Shown here piece after piece: positions 23,597 through 35,150 of a stretch of DNA of 64,000 bases (the stretch's first letter is position 1; each line of letters starts with the position of its first letter). A program made the translations under genes and the position numbers. Location of the stretch: NCBI RefSeq assembly GCF_001659605.2, contig NC_035168.2, positions 16,486,449 to 16,550,448 on the forward strand, given 5' to 3'. The notes under the pieces were generated by a model. The model was not told the origin of the DNA. It saw only the letters and a program-made list of their open reading frames with translations, and did not search any database. This stretch comes from Manihot esculenta. Its lineage: Eukaryota; Streptophyta; Magnoliopsida; Malpighiales; Euphorbiaceae.

Positions 23597-23602
23597 AATA
23601 AA
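23597..23602 (+). terminator. Candidate poly(A) signal of the propeller gene
   Basis: AATAAA lies about 105 bp after the stop codon, in a T-rich 3' region. Confidence 0.5.
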
Positions 23603-24265
23603 TGTAGAACCATGGGTTCCACTACACATTGTATTTTAGTAGGCTTTTATTTCATAATCCAATTTCTTTAGAATGCCTGTCTTAATGTCTTGTCTTGAAA
23701 ACTCTTTAAATTTATCATCAATATATCATATATCTTGATGTGTGTGTCCTCTTTTAAATTATAGTTTATAAACAAATTATGAAGAATTCATCTGCAATAA
23801 CTTATTATCTGTATTTTTAAAAAAAAAAAATTAATTAGAAATGATGCAGTTTCTAATTGGTTTTAGTTTTAAAATTATTCTAATTTGATGCAGTTTCAAT
23901 TTAGTTTCAGTTTAGGCCCAATTAAAAAATTTTAAAATTAAAACATTATTGATATTCTATGTATTGTAAGATATAAATGTGTAAGGTGTTATTTTATAAC
24001 CAGTAATTTATTTCTTTCATTTGGTATTATTCATTTCATAAGAAAGATAATTTAAAATAATTATTGCAAAATTTTGACTTCTTTTTAAAATGATTTTTTT
24101 AAATAAAAAAATTAAAAATTTTCAATTCAAACAAGAGATCTATTAGAAAAAAAATCAATTAAATTAAATTTTTACGGAATTCATGATTCCAAGGAGATTA
24201 AGATTCAAATAACTGAATCAAAACCATTCAAATTCAGGCCATTAAAACCAATTTATATGATTTGT
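23603..24265. other. AT-rich intergenic DNA
   Basis: No open frame of note. A duplicated phrase around 'gatgcagtttc' occurs near 23845 and 23890. Nothing else was recognised. Confidence 0.5.
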
Positions 24266-24674
24266 TGTAATAATTACATACAAAAATAAAAATAAAATAC
24301 AAAATTTTGATATGGTTCATTATCTTAATATAAAGCTATATTTTATTATTCTAAATAAAATTAGAAGATTAATTTATCCATCAACTCAATTATACTTAGA
24401 ATTATTACTTATAATAGACTTTGAATATATTAGTTAATATCTCTCATTTTTCTTTAGAAATAATTTATTATATTTACAGAAAAAGGTTTAAATCAACCGA
24501 TAAACTTTCAATCAAATCCAAATAAACTCAATTCAATCTTTTTGAACAAATAAAAATCCATAAACTTTACATTTAAAGCTAAATAAGTTATAATGTAATA
24601 ATTTTTTTAATGATAAGATATTATTTTTTAATGATAAAATTTTTTTTCTATAATTTTAAAAATTAATTACTATT

Positions 24675-24715
<41 letters not shown>

Positions 24716-26169
24716 GTGTTAATTAAAACATTAAATTATTAATATTTCAAATTATAAAAGAAATATTTACTATTAAAAAAAATATTATATTAAGTAAGAA
24801 TTTATTTGGACTTGAAAATAAAGTTTAGATATTTATTTGACTAAAATTGATTCAACTGGGCTTATTTAGACTTTGATAAAATATTCAAGAATGATTTAGA
24901 CTTTTTTCATATGTTTACTATAACTTCAGTATATACCACAAAGAGCGTATTGAGCTGCATGAGTAAATACTCATCTCTTCTCCACTTTAAACAAAAATCT
25001 CTCTCTTTTTTCTCTATGATACTATATTATACTGGGCAAAAGGCTCTCACCACAATGGGCATAAGTCTCTCACTACCACATATAAAAGTTAAATAATCTC
25101 TTTATTATATTTCTATTTTTAATATTAAACTCTTCGGTTCTAACTTATATAATTAGAAATTACATTTAGTTTATGAATACCATATAAATAAAGGATATAC
25201 TATCTTCAGACCTCCACATATTGAAAAATAGATCTTCTATTCTAATTAAGAAAAAATATGATTATGAATTTTAGATCTAACAATCTCCGCCTTAACTCAA
25301 AATTCATCAATTATAACATATTCAATTAACAAATCTTCATACTTAAACTTAAACCCATTCAAAATCAAATCTTCGTACTTGAGATTGAACCCTTCAAATC
25401 TTCATGCATGAGATTAAAACCTTCAAATATTTGTTCCTTCAAAATCTCAAATTTTATACTTGACATATTGCACATTATAAACCTTAGCTCTGATATGAAT
25501 TTATTGTGACAGGTACATGTAAATAATAAAAGCAAAATATAAAATTTTAATATGATTCACTCTCTCAATATAGAGTTACATCCATATGCATTTATCTTCC
25601 ATTATCCTCAATAAAATCATCAATTATATGTTTAAGTTATCTACTCATCAACCCATTTATACCCAAAATTATCCCTTACTAAACTGCTCATATTAAATAT
25701 ATTAGTTAGTTCTTTTCATTCTACTCTAGGAATAATTTAATATATTTACTATAACTTTATATACACCACACAGGGTGTCTTTAACTACATGGGTGAAGAC
25801 TATTTTCATCTTAGGTCGAAACCTCTCTTTTCCTTCATGAAATTGTACTACACTAAGTAAAAACTAATCTCTACAATAGGTAAAGCTCTTCTCCTTAATT
25901 GAGCAAAAGTCTATCTCCACAACAAGTAAAAGCCCTTCTTTTCAATTGGGTAAAAGCCCATATCCACAATAAGCAAAAGCCTCTCTATCTTACTCGTACT
26001 TATAATGTTAGACTCTTTAACTTCTAATTTAATTAGAAATCTCATTCAGTTTAGGATAACACTATAAATAAGAGATATACTCTATTTAGGCCTCTACACA
26101 TTGAGAAATAAGTCTCCCACTCTAATTAGGAATGAGTATCTACTAGGATTATGTGTCACAAATCTAACA
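24266..26169 (-). mobile_element. TRIM-type mini LTR retrotransposon
   Basis: Two directly repeated, diverged LTRs (24266-25282 including a MITE, and 25505-26169) flank only about 220 bp of internal DNA. On the minus strand each LTR begins TGTTAG. The internal part starts with a primer-binding site resembling the initiator tRNA-Met type (ATATCAGAGC, about 25486-25499, a few bases from the LTR) and ends with a short purine-rich tract (about 25283-25291). There is no coding capacity, which fits terminal-repeat retrotransposons in miniature that borrow proteins from others. The flanking 5 bp do not match convincingly, so the insertion is old or one end has been altered. Confidence 0.75.
24478..24909. 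mobile_element. MITE of Mutator type inside the TRIM LTR
   Basis: The 432-bp insertion is absent from the other LTR copy, which shows the empty site at about 25740. Its ends are inverted repeats of roughly 60 bp with mismatches (AGAAAAAGGTTTAAATC against, inverted, TGAAAAAAGTCTAAATC). The flanks are a 9-bp duplication with one mismatch: TATATTTAC at 24469-24477 and TATGTTTAC at 24910-24918. It has no coding capacity and contains a TA microsatellite near 24680-24710. The 9-bp duplication points to mobilisation by a MULE transposase. Confidence 0.8.
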
Positions 26170-26554
26170 CTTGAGTTGCTTGAATAAATAATTAATTCGA
26201 TTTGATTTGATTCCCAAATAAAATTCAAATGTAATTTATTATAGACTAAATTGTCTTTATAACTGGCAGTGGTGATTAGAAGTGAGCACTATTGGGTCTG
26301 AATTAAAAAAATTGACCAAACCAATTTAATTTTAGAATTTGGTTCGATTTTAAAGTAAAATCAATTCGATTCAATTTTAGTTTTGAAGAATTTTTGTTTG
26401 GTCGATTTGATTTGATTTTAGAGGAGAAATATTTCGATTGAACTAAATCGATTGAACTCATCTTTAAACGATGTGTTTTGATTTTTATATTTAGGCTAAG
26501 TTATTTAGGTTATGTTCACTTTAGTCTTCAAACAAAGTTCAGTTCAGTTCAGTC

Positions 26555-26940
26555 AATCCTCTCTCGCGAGTCGCGTCGGCCGTCAGTTCTTCCTTCCTCC
26601 ATGTATAGTCACTCTCGTCAGTTCTTCCTTCCTCCATGTATAGTCACTCTCGTCTTGCCGGTTGCCGCAACCAATTAATCCTCTCTCTCTCACGAGTCAA
26701 GTCAGTTGCTAGTCCTTCCTTCCTCCATCCATAGTCACTCTTGTCATGTCGATTGTTGTAGCCAGTCAATCCTCTCTCTTGCAATTCGCATTGACCGTCG
26801 ATCCTTCCTTCCTCCTCCATAGTCACTCTCATCTCTGTAGCTAATCAATCCTTTCTCTATCATGAGTTGCATTGGTTGTCGATCCTTCCTTTCCCCATCC
26901 ATAGTCACTCTCATCTCACCAAGCCGCAACCAGTCTTTGT
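26555..26940 (+). repeat. CT-rich minisatellite within the hAT leader
   Basis: The phrase 'tccttccttcctcc..atagtcactct' recurs five times (about 26590, 26625, 26714, 26802 and 26883). Spacing is about 35 bp once and 81-89 bp three times. Between them are recurring 'caatcctctctc' and 'gtcg' phrases. Open frames across it on both strands are by-products of the repeat. Confidence 0.75.
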
Positions 26941-28027
26941 CACTCCCAGCCAACTCTTTGCCTCACTCGGTCTCTCAATTTTTTGGGTCTCCTCAATCAA
27001 CGACCAGTCCACAATAGAGTCGCCTGCTCATCTACTACTTTGTCTCAACCTCTTAAGTAAATTTTATCACTTAATTTAGTTGCAAAGAAATTTAATTTCA
27101 AGTTTTATTTGAAATTTTGGGAAATAAGCTCTATACCAGTACCAAAAGCGTCGAATCAAAATTATATCACATAAAAATAGAGATAATTAGTAAGGAGATG
27201 AACAACTTGTGTTTCTAGGTTCTCTATCATATAAAAATGAAAGCCTGATAGTTAGATTTTATCAATATTAGAGAGTAGAGCATGCTCTCTTCCTCACTTA
27301 TGTATTAATGAAGTTATTTCTAAGTTTGATAACTAAGCCATGTTAGGCTGCATGAGGTGATACATATAGTCAGTTAACTATTGGCATAATGCAATTCATT
27401 CAATTTGATGCAAATACAAAATAACATGATTACATGCTCAATTATCTTTTTTAACTATCTTTTTTTAGTTTTTTTTTTCAAATGTGGCATGGTTGAAGCA
27501 TTATTAAACAAAATAATTGCTTTTGTAGAAATATTATAATTGGTATCTGATACAATGTAATTGAGATAACTATGCAAAGAATTGACACTGAATTAGTTTT
27601 AGTTGGCATGTCAACCAGTGTCTCATTACACCTAAGCCCTCTTATTGTGTTTAGTAATGTTTTGGTACCAATTATCTTGTTTAAGCATTACATGATTTGA
27701 GCATTACATGATTTGAAATGTTTAAGGTAAACCTAAGCCCTCTTATTATGTTGAGTAAGATTGTAAGAGATGGCCTTTATTCTTTGCGCCCAATACTAGT
27801 CAGTTTTAGGATTTCTTAGTGTTGTGAATCTTTTTTCCTCTCTACATACTACGATCATATTTTTTAAATATTATGCGAATTGAATTATTGACGCAATTGA
27901 GCACCATACAGTATATACTATATAGTTGCAAGTGAGCACTCTTGCTTGTGTTTTATGATTTGTCATTTTTTAATTTTGGTTTAAGTATTTATATATTCAA
28001 TTTATACCGCACAATCTTTATTTAAAG

Positions 28028-28215
28028 ATGGCAAAGGCACAACAAAGAGTAGCAAATAATGTACCTCCAATTGCTTCAAGCTAAACTGAAGCCGGAGAAA
28101 CTACATCCAAAATAAAAAGGAAAAGCACGAATCCAGGATCAACTATTTGGGATCATTTACCAAATTTGTCAATAACACTGATGCACAAAAAGGCAAGTGT
28201 AATTATTTTGATAAA
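28028..28215 (+). pseudogene. hAT transposase N-terminus with BED zinc finger, broken
   Basis: The frame starts MAKAQQRVANN, has a TAA stop at 28082-28084 and then continues SKIKRKSTNPGSTIWDH. After a one-base deletion near 28155 the BED finger continues FTKFVNNTDAQKGKCNYFDKE. The WDHFTK and C-x-x-[C/F] arrangement is that of BED fingers of hAT transposases; the second cysteine reads as phenylalanine. BED fingers bind the element's subterminal DNA. Confidence 0.65.
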
Positions 28216-29264
28216 GAAATTTTTTCTGATCTGAAAAAGAAAGCACTACTTAAAACAAGAAAAATTATGATTAGAGCCCCTTGAAAATCTTTAAATTAGG
28301 AGTATTTAGGTAGCTCTACATAAAGCAAGAAAAATTATGATTAGGTTCCTATATATTTAGAAAATTTATTAATTAGTTCTTATTTTAAAATTACCTAATT
28401 AAATTATTTTGTACTTTATAAAATCAAACTCTTTAGTCCATTTATTAAATAAAATTTTAGTGGGTTTTAATATTTATACTATTCAGTTCATATAATTTTA
28501 GCTATATATATTATACTATTTAGTCCCTCATGTTTTCTATTATTTTTTAATTCAAAAAATTTACCTCTCATTCTCAAAATTTCAATACTAGAAATAGTAA
28601 GATTTTTTTTTAAAAGTTATTCACTCATTAACTAATTTAATTTTACACACCATTTTTATTATTAAGAATGCATTTTGTATGGGGTTAGATGAGAGTTATA
28701 TATTATGAGGTAATACTTGATTTTGATCAGCTATGATGAGTTTTGGGTTAAAATTTACACTGGATTAATATATCACCCTTAATGAGCACATATTCTGCAT
28801 AATGAGCTCATATTCATTGCACCATCTCTCCTAATGCAATTCAGAGTGGATTATATTAGGTTAAATAAGTTCAGTTTTAATCTCTTAACTTATTTTATTT
28901 CTCATTTTATTATACCAAATATGAGAAAGTTAATAGGTTAATAGTTAACCTTATTTTCAATATTAAACCAAACATAAAGAAAATTTTTTTTAAGGATTAA
29001 TCATTACTAAGAATACACCATTAACCATATTAACCTTATTTTGTTAACCTTATACCAAATATATTCTAAGAAGTGATAATTTAGTTGCAAATTTATTTAT
29101 GTGATTAAATTATATGTTAAACTATTTAAATTTAGAAATAATAAATTTTAATATTTTAGAAATAAAAGTGTTTTACGAGTAATGTTAGATTATTTCATAA
29201 ATTTCATGGGCTATTCAAATTTTGAAAAATAAAATTTAAATCTAGAAAATATAAATTTAATAAG
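28216..29264. other. AT-rich DNA with no recognised gene
   Basis: The sequence around 28260-28360 contains a repeated 'gaaaaattatgattag' phrase. The rest is low-complexity A/T. The last five bases (29260-29264) are the target duplication of the following solo LTR. Confidence 0.5.
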
Positions 29265-29853
29265 TGATGCTATATGAGACTCGCCTAAAATAGGTAGTGA
29301 GCAGTCCACATAAGACACGATCACGTGGTAAGAATCTGATAAACCTATATGTGGTCCCACCTATAGAAAAAAAGATCCGAAAGCTTCAGGACAGGTCTGC
29401 CTTAGTTTGGACAGACTTGCCCTCTCAACTTTAGGGCGAGTCTCCATAAGAAAGTTATCATTAAACAGTTATAATACAACAGATCCCCTTTATGCCTGCG
29501 ATCACGGGATTCTCGACCAATTAGCCGGTGAAAATCTCCTACCAACGAGTTAGCCACATCATTGCCGGATTATCAGAAAATACTATATTTATCATCATCT
29601 TCTTACAGTATAAAAGGGGAATGATCACAGAGGTAAAGGTACATATTCTCTCACACAATAACTCCTGAGTTCTAAATATTATACTCACTCTTCTCTTCAA
29701 CTTACTGACTTGAGCGTCGGAGTGGTTGTCATAGGTGCCAACTACCTCATATTCTCTATCTTGCAGGTGGACCAATCACAGTAAAACTTCGTTGGACCAA
29801 TTACAGTACAGCCCCATTCCGGCCACATCATCAATTTCTTTTCAGCAACATCA
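29265..29853 (+). mobile_element. Solo LTR, 589 bp, probably Ty3/gypsy
   Basis: The element begins TGATG and ends CATCA, a perfect inverted terminal match. A perfect 5-bp duplication, ATAAG, flanks it (29260-29264 and 29854-29858). A strong TATA box, TATAAAAG (29609-29616), is followed by a CT-rich start region. The 'tgacttgagcgtcggag' phrase near the 3' part is typical of plant gypsy LTRs. No internal sequence is present, so it arose by LTR-LTR recombination. No relative elsewhere in the window was noticed. Confidence 0.9.
29609..29616 (+). promoter_or_regulatory. TATA box of the solo LTR
   Basis: TATAAAAG in the middle of the LTR, on the plus strand. It could still start transcripts toward 30 kb. 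Confidence 0.6.
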
Positions 29854-29858
29854 ATAAG

Positions 29859-30880
29859 TAATAGGTTAGATAAATTTAAATTTTAATCAATGAACAATAG
29901 ATAAGAATCATTATAGTTTAATTATATTATTTTATGAACTTTCATAAAAAAAAATCTTCTGAATATATAATTCTTTTATGTGTTTTATGTTTTTATCACT
30001 TTTTTAAATTGGATTCCCTGGCTTAAATTTCTGCATTTGCCACTATTTGAAAATGAAAATTTTGTATGTTAAAAAAATAAAAATTTTATAAATAAAAATG
30101 AAATGAATTCTTCCATTTCAAATAAGAAAATTAATAAAAAAGAATTGAATTGAATTCTTGCAAAATTTTTTATTTTAAAAAAAGGATAAAAGTTGTAAGT
30201 TGAAGTTGTGCTCAATATAATAAATTCAAATATTATATTATAATATATGTTAAAAAATTGTAAAAAACAACTTGAAATTAGTATAATAAGCTTGGACATG
30301 AGCTCCTCTCCCTAGACTTTCTAAAGAGAGTTTCTCCCTCTTGTTTCTTTTCTTTTGTTGAGGCTACAGGCTCCTTACTTGTTGATTTCTTAGTTTTCCC
30401 TGTTCGAAAGGCCTTCCTTCCTTAGAGAGTGGGTCTATCTCTTCCCACCTGTAGGTGGGGCTATATATATATTTGCTTTAGTTGTTGTTTTTGCTAGACA
30501 GATTTATAGTTATTTGATAGGATTTTGTTTAATCTGTCTTAATGTTTCTTAGATTTGGTTCTTCCTCTGTTGGCTAGGTGTCTTTGATCTTGTATGCACC
30601 TTATTCTTCATTGAATTTTCATCAAATCTCCTTCTACATGTTGGATTCAAGGATCTATGTTAGTTTGCTCCTCTTCTTTTTCTAGATCTGATGAGTACCT
30701 AGTTGTGTAGCCTGATGGGCTTAGCCGCTCATACGTGATGGTGGTGCTAAAAGGAAATGCTTGCTGATTTTCTCCATCATCCTCTTAGATCCTTTTTGCT
30801 TGTGTTGGCTGGCGTTAAACCTGTGGTTCTTTCTTCTATTTTATCTTTGACGTGGTCACTCACAATTTTTTACGCACAAA
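29859..30880. other. Non-coding DNA, unassigned repeat-like part
   Basis: 29859-30300 is AT-rich with nothing visible. 30300-30880 has more balanced composition, is T/C-rich, and resembles a 5' leader of a non-LTR element or an LTR interior, but no open frame or terminus supports a name. Confidence 0.4.
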
Positions 30881-31088
30881 TCATTTATGGAAGTGCCACA
30901 AATGAAGATAAATGTTTATCTTTATAAAAGTGGATCTCAGAGTTCTAGAACAAGTTTTCCCACTAAGGATATTTTTTATGTTATCAAATTCCAAAATAGT
31001 GACTTGCAAGTTTTTATGCTGAAATCATTTACGAAAGTGCCACAAATGACGATAAATGTTTACCTTTACAGAATTAGGTCTCGGAGTG
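30881..31088 (+). repeat. 144-bp tandem repeat, 1.4 copies
   Basis: The phrase 'tcattta.g.aagtgccacaaatga' starts at 30881 and again at 31025, exactly 144 bp apart. The unit is the reverse complement of the repeat at 34731-35150. Confidence 0.8.
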
Positions 31089-31685
31089 ATGCGAAAACCA
31101 GAATCAACTTGTGATAAAAAAAACCTTAAACTCACACTTGACAATGAACGAGGCTTAGGTAAATTTTAGAGGTTGCTCTACCATAACCCTAATCAATAAT
31201 TATGATTAGAAAGAAAGATAATCAAGTGATTCCAGCTTGAGAACGCCATAAGCAATTCTTGATAAGTTAACTAAGTATGGAAAAAACCCATATTAAAACG
31301 CCACAAGGTTGAACCTTGATAAGTTGCTAAACAATGGTGAAGAACCAAAATATTATTCATAAAATTATCTCTGTTGATTAATTTCATGGATGCCACATTA
31401 AGGGTGCTTTTATAGTCTCTAAACCCTAATTCTAGTGTAGGAAGGTGTAATTACAATATAGAAAGGGTACCTAGTCAAATAGTCAAACCTAGATTATATT
31501 AAATATCATTTTCCTAAATTGTCTTAGAGAAATCTTCTTTCTAAATGGCTAAACGAATTGACTTCTAATTTAGGCTAAATTAATTTAAACAAATTTCAAA
31601 AAATATTAAAATACCAAAATAACAAAATTGGTCTAAATGCAATTCGACCATACATGCATTACACGATTTGAAATTGTGTTGCGCG
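31089..31685 (-). repeat. 3' LTR of the deleted element
   Basis: It aligns along its length with 32515-33114 and, inverted, with 42766-43394. Shared phrases include 'gattccagcttgagaacgcc' and 'ttgataagttaactaagtat'. The three copies differ by many substitutions, so they are old. Confidence 0.75.
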
Positions 31686-32514
31686 TCCACATGTATTGAA
31701 GAGATTATGGCTTGTTTTCTCACTATCCCATATTTTCTAAATATAATTGTCATCTCGTAAGTCTTGAGTTAAGCAATAGTAACTTGATCTGTCATGATTT
31801 AGAGGTTTGCAAATTGAATACTTTATTACTATGACAATTCCAATGAAATTCAAATTATTGAAAATTATTGCCCCCCTTATGCACACATTAACTTCTCCCT
31901 CCTTAAGAAGATTCGTCTCTGAATCAATAAGTATAATAGTAAGAAAAGGATCGGTGTACATATACTCATCTTCGTGCTTGTGTTCTTTAGCAACAATCTC
32001 ACAAGCAACTTGATGTTGCGGCTTCGATCTATTGAAGGAGCTTTTATATCAACTGCATCGATTTCTTAAACAGAACAATCCTCTTCATCATATTTGGTCT
32101 CAATTATGATTTTTTTCTCAAAAGATTTCTTCTCAAATATGGTTGAAACCTCTTCATTATCAACATGTTGTGGTGATAATTGAGATTGTTTTTGCTATTG
32201 TAGTAAAGATTCTCTAAGACTTTCGCTTCTTCTTAGAATTCTTTGTTTGCGCTTTTATCATATCACAATTTTCACTTAAGAATTTAAAGATCTCTGATTA
32301 ATTCCTTGGATGGAATTTCTTATATCTTCTATACGCTATGCTTTTTTTTTTTAAAATCTCACACAACTGAAATAAAACTTTTATTTTTCTCTCTTTTTTT
32401 TGCAAACTGAAATAGTGTGATAAAACTAAAATTAAACAAAAATAAAAATAAAATTTATGAAATAGATAAACATATATAAATAGAATTTATCTATCACCGT
32501 ACTTTGATACTAAC

Positions 32515-33114
32515 TGATATGGAACCTAGGATCAACTCATGATCAAGAACCTGGAATACACACTTGACAACGAACAAGGCTTAGATAATTTCTAGATGTT
32601 GCTCTATCGCACTCCTAATCAACAATTGCAATTAGAAACAAAGATAATCAAGCGATTCCAGCTTGAGAACGCCATAAAAAAATTCTTGATAAGTTAACTA
32701 AGTATAGAGAAAACCCATATTAGAACGCTAAAAGGTTGAATCTTAATAAGTTTCTAAACAATGGAGAAGAACCAAAGTATTATTCATAAAATCATCTCTG
32801 TTGATTAATTTCTTGGCTGCCACCTTAAAGGTATTTTTATAGCCTCTAAACTTTAATTCTAATGTAGGAAGGTGTAATTATAATATAGTAAGGGTATCTA
32901 GTCAAATAGTCAAACCTAAATTACATTAAAAATCTTTTTCTTAAATTGACTTGGAGAAATCTCTTTTCTAAATAGGCTGCACGAATTGAATTCTAATTTC
33001 AACCAAATTAATTTAAAATAAATCCCACAAAATACTAAAATACCAAAATAATAAAATTGAGTTAAGTGCAATTCAGCCATACATGCATTACGCAATCTGA
33101 AATTGTGTTGTGCA
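32515..33114 (-). repeat. 5' LTR of the deleted element
   Basis: Partner of 31089-31685, with the primer-binding-site-like sequence just left of it on the plus strand. Confidence 0.75.
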
Positions 33115-33129
33115 CTGAAAGTAGCTGAA

Positions 33130-33551
33130 ACACCATAGTCACTAAGCAAGTCTACCTTGTAGGCATTGTCACTGATGCATTCCGAGACTTGAAAAGGACC
33201 ATCCCCACATGCATTAAGCTTGTTCTTCCTTTGGTTGGGAAACTCCTCCTTTCTGAAGTGCACCCAAATCCAATCTCCAAGAGCAAACACCACTTTCTTC
33301 CTCCTTCAATTTGCCCTATCTACATACATCTTGTTCTTTTTCTTTATGCTAGTCCGAGCCCTCTCATGTAAGGTCTTCACTAATTCTACATTTTTATCTC
33401 CATTTAAACTAGTAAGCTCATGTAAAGGCAAAGGAACAAGATCCAAAACAGTCAGTGAATTAGAACCATAAATAATTTCAAATGGAGCGTAACCTGTAGA
33501 AGAGTGTATGCTACGATTTGATACGGATCCAATAGGGCACATTTGCAACAA
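33130..33551 (-). pseudogene. Ty3/gypsy integrase C-terminal fragment
   Basis: Two overlapping minus-strand frames encode a typical integrase end. The first holds HSSTGYAPFEIIYG, the conserved block after the catalytic core. The second has FALGDWIWVHFRKEEFP and a GDGPFQV block, as in the C-terminal domain of Reina-like chromoviruses. A frameshift separates them near 33300. The fragment is cut on its right by the LTR-like block at 33552 and on its left by the deleted element. Confidence 0.8.
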
Positions 33552-34730
33552 TAGTGTGGAGTAACCTTATATCATTTAAATGGGTCTAAAAGGAGTTCAA
33601 AATCATATTCATATGATCCAAATACACTTTAAGCTTTCCTTTGTATGGATCAAGTCCAAAAACTCTATGACAAGATGGAATAACTCCAAAGATCAATAAT
33701 AAAATCCCCTCTATGGCAACTAACACAAAGGACAGTAAGAACACCAATAATTAAGGATTAGAGAAACAAGACAAATGTCACAATTGAATTGATCAGTTTA
33801 CCTTGATTCTTGATGCAATTGGAAGGATGCAATCTCACACTCACACAACAATAAAGGCATGCAAATAGCATGAATAGTTCTGAATTTTGATAAAAAGTTC
33901 TCCCATGCAAAAGACGGCTAGAGTTTATATAGAGAAAACTAAACTTAACCCTAAAAGACTAAGAATAAACTAAACCCTAAAGTTCCAAACAAAACTAGCC
34001 GAATTAAAAGCCCATAGTAAAGGGGGTGGCACACTAAGGCCCAATTCAGGACCCAAAACATCAAACTATCTAGTTAAACAAGCCTAAATGAAAATAAACT
34101 AACTTATAAAGTATGACCCATCAATCAAATAGCCCATACCCCTTACTCAATATCTAAACTAAATAAAGAAATAAAGGATAGATTATGGGCAGTAACAAAC
34201 GAGCTCACAAATGTCAAACTAGGCAGCAACATCTTCAACACACACCTCAAGCAATGAGAGTAGCTTAGGTGTGCCTTCAAGCTCAACATAGCACTTGTTG
34301 AAAGCAAGTTCATTAAGCTCTTATGTAACTTGTTCTTGAATGAATAAGGATATGGTTGCCCATTCTTTGCATGACTCCTTGTGATATGTCCACTAGGGAG
34401 TGCCAATGGATCTCCCATGCTCCCTTGAGCTCTATGAATGAGTGATCGCTGATCTATCGTCTTGATTATACTTCTTAAGCCCACAATTGCAAGTGTTGCA
34501 CCAATTATATCCCATATAAATTAAAGCACGCTCCAAGTGTATTTGGATCATGAATATGATTTTGAACTCCTTTTAGACCCATTTGAATGATATACAGTTG
34601 TTTCACACTATTATAAATTCGCACTATTGGATCCGTATCAAAAAACTTGCCAGTGACCATTTTGGAGTTAATTAATGTCAAATATGTCCTTAGATGGGAA
34701 ACTGGTTCCGAAGTTTTTGGACCCATTTTT
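33552..34730 (-). repeat. LTR-like block with gypsy polyprotein tail, copy A
   Basis: This block matches 44111-45020 in the same orientation, 35390-36120 inverted, and 5265-5375 in part. The minus-strand frame at 34143-34484 contains the phrase GHITRSHAK, like the PITRSRAK motif at the end of gypsy polyproteins. A CT-rich, leader-like part is near 33890-33990. I read it as the tail plus LTR of an old gypsy family. Exact LTR ends could not be fixed. Confidence 0.55.
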
Positions 34731-35150
34731 TTAAAGGAAAATATTCATCATCATTTGGGGCAATTTTACAAATAATTTGTGCATAAAAACTTGCGAGTGA
34801 CCATTTTGGAATTGAAGAATATCAAATATGCCATTAGTTAGCAAAGTTTTTCCAGAACTCCAGGACCCACTTCTGTAAAGGTCAATATTTATCGTCATTT
34901 GAGGCGCTTTTACAAATAATTTAAGCATAGAAACTAGCGAGTGACCATTTTGAGATTTGAGAATATCAAATATGCCCTCAGTTGGCAAATTTTTTCCTGA
35001 ATTCCAGGATCCACTTTTGTAAAGATAAACATTTATCATCATTTGGGGCACTTTCACAAATGATTTTAGCATAAGAACTTGCGAGTGATCATTTTGAGGT
35101 TGGAGAATATCAAATATGTCCTTAGTTGGCAAATTTTTTTAGAGCTCCGT
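34731..35150 (-). repeat. 144-bp tandem repeat, about 2.9 copies, with open frame
   Basis: Three units of 144 bp (48 codons) remain open on the minus strand (35132-34731). Each has an IFDIL...Q.N.HS.V pattern, then a VK.PQM..N..LY.SGSW pattern. Period and frame are kept through all units, although substitutions are many. No known domain matches. The same unit occurs inverted at 30881-31088. Confidence 0.75.

Larger units (their letters stand above)
26277..28215 (+). mobile_element. 5' part of a truncated hAT (Ac-like) transposon
   Basis: The left end reads TAGAAGTGAGCAC followed by a 'ggttcgattt' stretch, as in many plant hAT elements. A CT-rich tandem array and a long non-coding leader follow. 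The start of a hAT transposase gene comes at 28028. Only the BED-type zinc finger region remains; no DDE or dimerisation domain and no right terminus follow, so the element is truncated near 28215. Confidence 0.6.
31089..33114 (-). mobile_element. Internally deleted LTR retroelement, 2.0 kb
   Basis: Two direct repeats of about 600 bp (31089-31685 and 32515-33114) flank about 830 bp. They begin on the plus strand TGAT and the right one ends TGCA. Next to the right copy, on the minus strand, is a tRNA-Met-like primer site (GTATCAAAG, about 32498-32514). The internal part encodes only fragments ending in a phrase like DSETNLLKEGE, which resembles the extreme C-terminal tail of gypsy polyproteins. 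It is a non-autonomous element or deletion derivative. It sits next to a gypsy integrase fragment at 33130. Flanking 5-mers (cggag, ctgaa) do not match well. Confidence 0.65.

Noticed and set aside
26478..27079. Several short frames on both strands in the hAT leader
   Set aside because: They follow the CT-rich minisatellite and repeat its pattern; no domain and no shared start.
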